Below, piece after piece: positions 60,656 through 64,000 of a stretch of 64,000 nt of DNA. This DNA comes from Todiramphus chloris collaris (Eukaryota; Chordata; Aves; Coraciiformes; Alcedinidae), in assembly GCA_025345505.1 (NCBI GenBank), contig JANVCC010000021.1, positions 834,902 through 898,901 on the forward strand. Direction: 5' to 3'. Positions within the stretch are counted from its first letter, which is position 1, and every line of letters begins with the position of its first letter. The notes under the pieces are model-generated. The model was not told where the DNA came from. It did no database searches and saw nothing but the letters and a program-made list of their open reading frames with translations. The translations under genes were made by a program, and so were the position numbers.

Positions 60656-63600
60656 GGAAGCAACAAGCATCCCCATGAGTCTAACTCCAACTCTTCTTTT
60701 TGCTGCCTTTCTAAGTACAGTAAATTAAAAAAAAATCAACAAACAAACAAACAAACAAAACCCAACCAAGAAAAAAACTAAATCAAAACCAAAACAAAAA
60801 ACAAGGAATTCAGAACATCAGATTAATCATTGATGTGAACAGTTTTGGTCTTGCAGTAGTGGAAACCAAAAGTGTCAAAAGTATCTCAATTATTTCAGAA
60901 TGTATTTACTGGGGGAAAAAAGAGTTCAAAAATTTAGTTGAAAATTTTCCTGAAGCCCAGCTTTGTAATTGTATGAAACTTCCTATGTAAGTATTTCTAC
61001 AGGTAGCTTACTGCATATGACAGTCTCATGGTCCTGATGACTCCTAATAAAGCAGACGACCACAAGAAATGAAAATTCAGAGACATATACATGAAATGGG
61101 CACAGACTGTGTTCAGTTTCTGGTACTGGATGCCCAAAGGCTACATAGCTAAGGCAAAGCCAATGTAATACTTTAACCAGGCTTCAGATCTAATTGAACC
61201 AAGAAAGCCCAAACACCCTCATCCAGTCTGAACCTATCAACCCAGGCACCTCCAAGTCTGGGCAGACTCAGACTGCTGCAAAGTATCTCAGGATATTCTT
61301 CAGTAAAGAGTATTTACATTCACTTTGACATGGGTTTGTAGAATAATTCACTCCTGAACTATGCATTTTTTGCAAAGTGAATTTGGATGCTATGTGTATG
61401 AGCCATAATCACTGAAGGGAGTGGTCCTGGGGTCCTAACAGCCTGCTTCTGTATCAGCAGTGCAGACCATGCATAGACATGACCAGTAGGAAATTAAGAA
61501 AAGTATTTTAATGGATGAAAATATATTCTGTGCCTGACTTTGCGCTCAGTAAGCCTTGCTCTGAATTTGCAGTGAGCTCCTAATTGTGGGTTATATTACC
61601 TGCAAAATCCCCAGGGGATTCAGTGGACGGGGTGCCTCACACATAGTTTCAGTTAGTCTTTGCCTCCTTCCACAGTCAGTGGAGTCATCTTCAGGAGGCA
61701 GTTCCTCACAAACTGAAAAAGGTATCTGAGGAGACTTAACTCTGCAGGCATCAGCTCTCTCCACTGATTGCAGAAGGGGTCTGAGCAACAAAAGCATGTG
61801 GAGAACTAGCTCTTAGATGACTGTAGTCAAATATTATTATTAAATATTCTCAGTGGAGATGAGAAGCAAGACAACACTTCATACCATATAAATACAGACC
61901 GGCAGGATCTTCTGGAAAAAGTTTACAATTTCAAGGACACAAATGAAGTAGTGATTAAAACAAATGGGTCTGTGTGGATATCACAAAATGGTTTGTGATT
62001 ACAAAAATTGTGTTTCTAAGGTTATGCATTATCTTAATTATATGCAATGCACTGAACATCTATTTTCCTGGCAGGTGTGTATACTTAATCTATTTGACAT
62101 TCACATCAAATGTATTTCAATGACCAGACGCTTGGTAATACCAAGACAAAACCTCATCAAGCTTGATAATACTTAAAGAGGCCTACAGTTCTGAAAGTAT
62201 AAAAGTTTGAAGTAACTACTTCCTATTGAACATATTGGCTTTGCAATTCCTGCACAAGAGAAATCTCATTTCACCAGCACATCCACTCCTTGTTGCATTA
62301 CTAGCACCCTTCAGCTTGCAAATGTATGGATTACAAACTGACTAGAAAAACTGACCAGTATACTGGAGATGTTTGGAAAGCATTCTTCCTTGGTATACCT
62401 AGAAAAAAACCCACTATTTCTTTGTTAATTTGCGATACTTTACTTGAAAGAATCAGACTCGTCTGGGTAGCAAAAGGGGACATATTTTACTGGTTTTAAG
62501 AAATAAATAATTCAAATTTAGGACAAAAAAAATTCTGAGAAACATAGCTGATCTCAGTATAACTAGCTACAGTGATTACCATAATTGTTAAAAGCTTATT
62601 TCAGATTTTCTATGTTGCAGAAAGGAAATGCCAACAGATACAGTACGGTATTTCTGTATCTTGCAAAAAGGTCATAAATTTTGATGTATTAAAATCGAGA
62701 TGACTGCACCCAAAATTCTATTAATTGTTACAAGTGTTATTTTCAAAATGGGACATTCATCTTATACATAACAGAAACAATAGACAGGTACTCACGTTTG
62801 GAAGAAGGGAACTGAATTTTGAAGCACAAATGATCCAAAGTTTCTCACGGATCTAGAATGCCTAAAAATTATGCCTTAACCAGAAGTTTGACATAGATGT
62901 TGTATATTTTTTCCTGAGTACACTAAAAAGCTTCCTCCTAAAATATGCACACATCTTCCTTTTCCACATGTTTATATTCTTTTGGAAAGAATTCACTGTT
63001 ATGAAGGTGAGAGGTATATTTTTCACTCATAAAATTATTCAGGTCAAATGTTTTACCTTTTTGGAACCTACACATACTGCATAGGGTTTGCTCATGTAAA
63101 TTCTGCTGTGGTCGGCGTAAAGATTACCACCTGAGATAAAGAAAACAGGCTAAAAATTAGCCCCTGACAAAATAATAAATCAAATTCACTCTAAGGAGGA
63201 GCAAACATTGAATATGCTGTTGCAAGGAGGGCACAAAACAGAGGAGGGAAGCAGCAGAAATAAAATGCAAGTCCTAATTTTAGAAGTCAACATATGGCAT
63301 TGTTAGGGCAGTTCTGCAAGTTCTGTTTAACAACAATCACGAGTCTTGAGTTATTACAGATTAACAACATAACATTTTTAATCTGAGAAGAATGTTCTCC
63401 TGCCACTGAAAATGTCATCACCTACACAAAGTGACATAACTCAGTCATAATGGAGCCATGTGAGCAAGTCTTAAGTGCATATGGTCCTAGGAAGAACAAT
63501 CTATTGTTAAGATTTTGTTTCTTGAGTGTAAATTTTATAAAGTATCTGTCACATGTCTCATGTCTGTACAAAGTAACCGAGAACATACTGAGAAGTGAGA

Positions 63601-63839
63601 TTCTTCTGATCTAGTGTGTGTGTGTGTCCACCTAAGCAAGGTATCTAGGCTCCTGCTACAGGTGATGGAGAAAAGTGGGTGTTTCTGGACTGATACTCAT
63701 TTCCTTCCAAATTAGCCATGTAAATAAGGCAGGTAAATCATGCCCCAGCAGGGTCTTTTTCATACCACTGACTATAAAGAGAACTGAGGTTGACTTGCTT
63801 AGAAGAGATTGTCACTGTGGACATCTGCAATTAGCCCCT
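60656..63839. other. single-copy AT-rich DNA containing one exon candidate
   Basis: Simple repeats (AAAC)n at 60738-60761 and (GT)7 at 63614-63627. The exon candidate at 61600-61780 is listed next. No mobile element is recognised. Confidence 0.5.
61600..61780 (-). CDS. candidate internal coding exon of an unidentified host gene
   Basis: On the minus strand a 181-bp segment lies between an acceptor (CTTTTGTTGCTCAG before 61780) and a donor (CAG/GTAATA after 61600). One base completes a codon from the previous exon, then 60 codons run open to the donor. They start PLLQSVERADACRVKSPQIP, pass through ELPPEDDSTDCGRRQR and end RPLNPLGILQ. The composition (acidic, proline- and serine-containing, few of the F/L/K/I codons typical of local AT-rich frames) is more protein-like than other frames here. 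I do not recognise the family, and no partner exon with matching phase was identified. An open frame this long arises by chance at a rate of some tens of percent per locus, so the case rests on the combination with the splice sites. Confidence 0.3.
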
Positions 63840-64000
63840 GGGTTAATCCCCCAGATAAGAAAACTGGGGAGGGACTTTTACAAAGATCTGTAGTGATAGG
63901 ATGAGGGGCAATGGTTTGAAACTGGAAGAGGGGAGATTTAGATAAGAAATAAGAATGAAATTCTTCACTCTGAGGATGGTGAGACACTGTCACAGGTTGC
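63840..64000 (+). mobile_element. CR1 LINE 3' fragment, cut by window edge
   Basis: GAGGGACTTTTACAAAGATC, GATAGGATGAGGGGCAATGG and ATTCTTCACTCTGAGGATGG encode the ORF2 C-terminal block. The copy continues beyond the right edge, so its 3' end is not seen. Subfamily of 11683, 24599 and 53619. Confidence 0.9.

Noticed and set aside
61080-61180. Possible old CR1 words (ACTGTGTTCAGTTTCTGG)
   Set aside because: A single short resemblance, with no RT or 3' end around it.
62797-62853. Minus-strand 19-codon segment before a GTGAGT donor
   Set aside because: Weak acceptor and very short. Not above the background of such coincidences in this window.

Overview
This 64 kb window is nuclear DNA from a bird, and it reads as a gene-poor intergenic or intronic stretch. 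The deciding evidence is about 27 fragments of the CR1 LINE, the dominant avian retrotransposon. Many end in its diagnostic tail of tandem ATTCTATG/ATTCTGTG octamers, and several still encode recognisable ORF2 reverse-transcriptase peptides. My hand tally gives about 13-14 kb of CR1, near 20% of the window. That is well above the usual avian level and is reminiscent of woodpeckers and relatives (Piciformes); this taxon guess is an inference. No complete protein-coding gene, tRNA, rRNA or CRISPR array is visible.

Layout. 1-12 kb: CR1 copies of several subfamilies, including an ORF2 piece at 6.8-7.5 kb and two tandem copies at 10-11.3 kb, plus a solo retroviral LTR at 4080-4853 with a perfect 5-bp target duplication. 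12-26 kb: long AT-rich single-copy stretches with isolated CR1 copies and a second, shorter LTR of the same family (17810-18122). 26-38 kb: dense CR1, including an inserted-within-inserted pair near 34.4-35.2 kb, an ancient CR1 at 31.2-31.9 kb, a G/T-only tract at 29.1 kb and a 48-base T run at 36.76 kb. 38-51 kb: mostly single-copy sequence, one young-core CR1 (41.3 kb), a second ancient CR1 (45.9-46.5 kb), a 49-bp tandem duplication (46.9 kb) and a third LTR copy in reverse (50.0-50.3 kb). 51-64 kb: further CR1 pieces, a different solo LTR candidate (57.2-57.8 kb), a pentamer microsatellite (58.2 kb) and, on the minus strand at 61600-61780, the only convincing candidate for a host coding exon.

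The most unusual pattern is in the CR1 copies. Four copies (near 1.5, 15.4, 21.9 and 41.7 kb) share a GC-rich ORF2 core. In three of them it is almost identical (1-2 mismatches over 210-267 bp by eye), while their flanks differ by roughly 10-25% and fall in different 3' subfamilies. This looks like conversion or mosaic subfamily structure rather than simple decay. Nothing here forms an operon or pathway. Any function would lie in splice-flanked exons of a large gene or in non-coding regulatory DNA.
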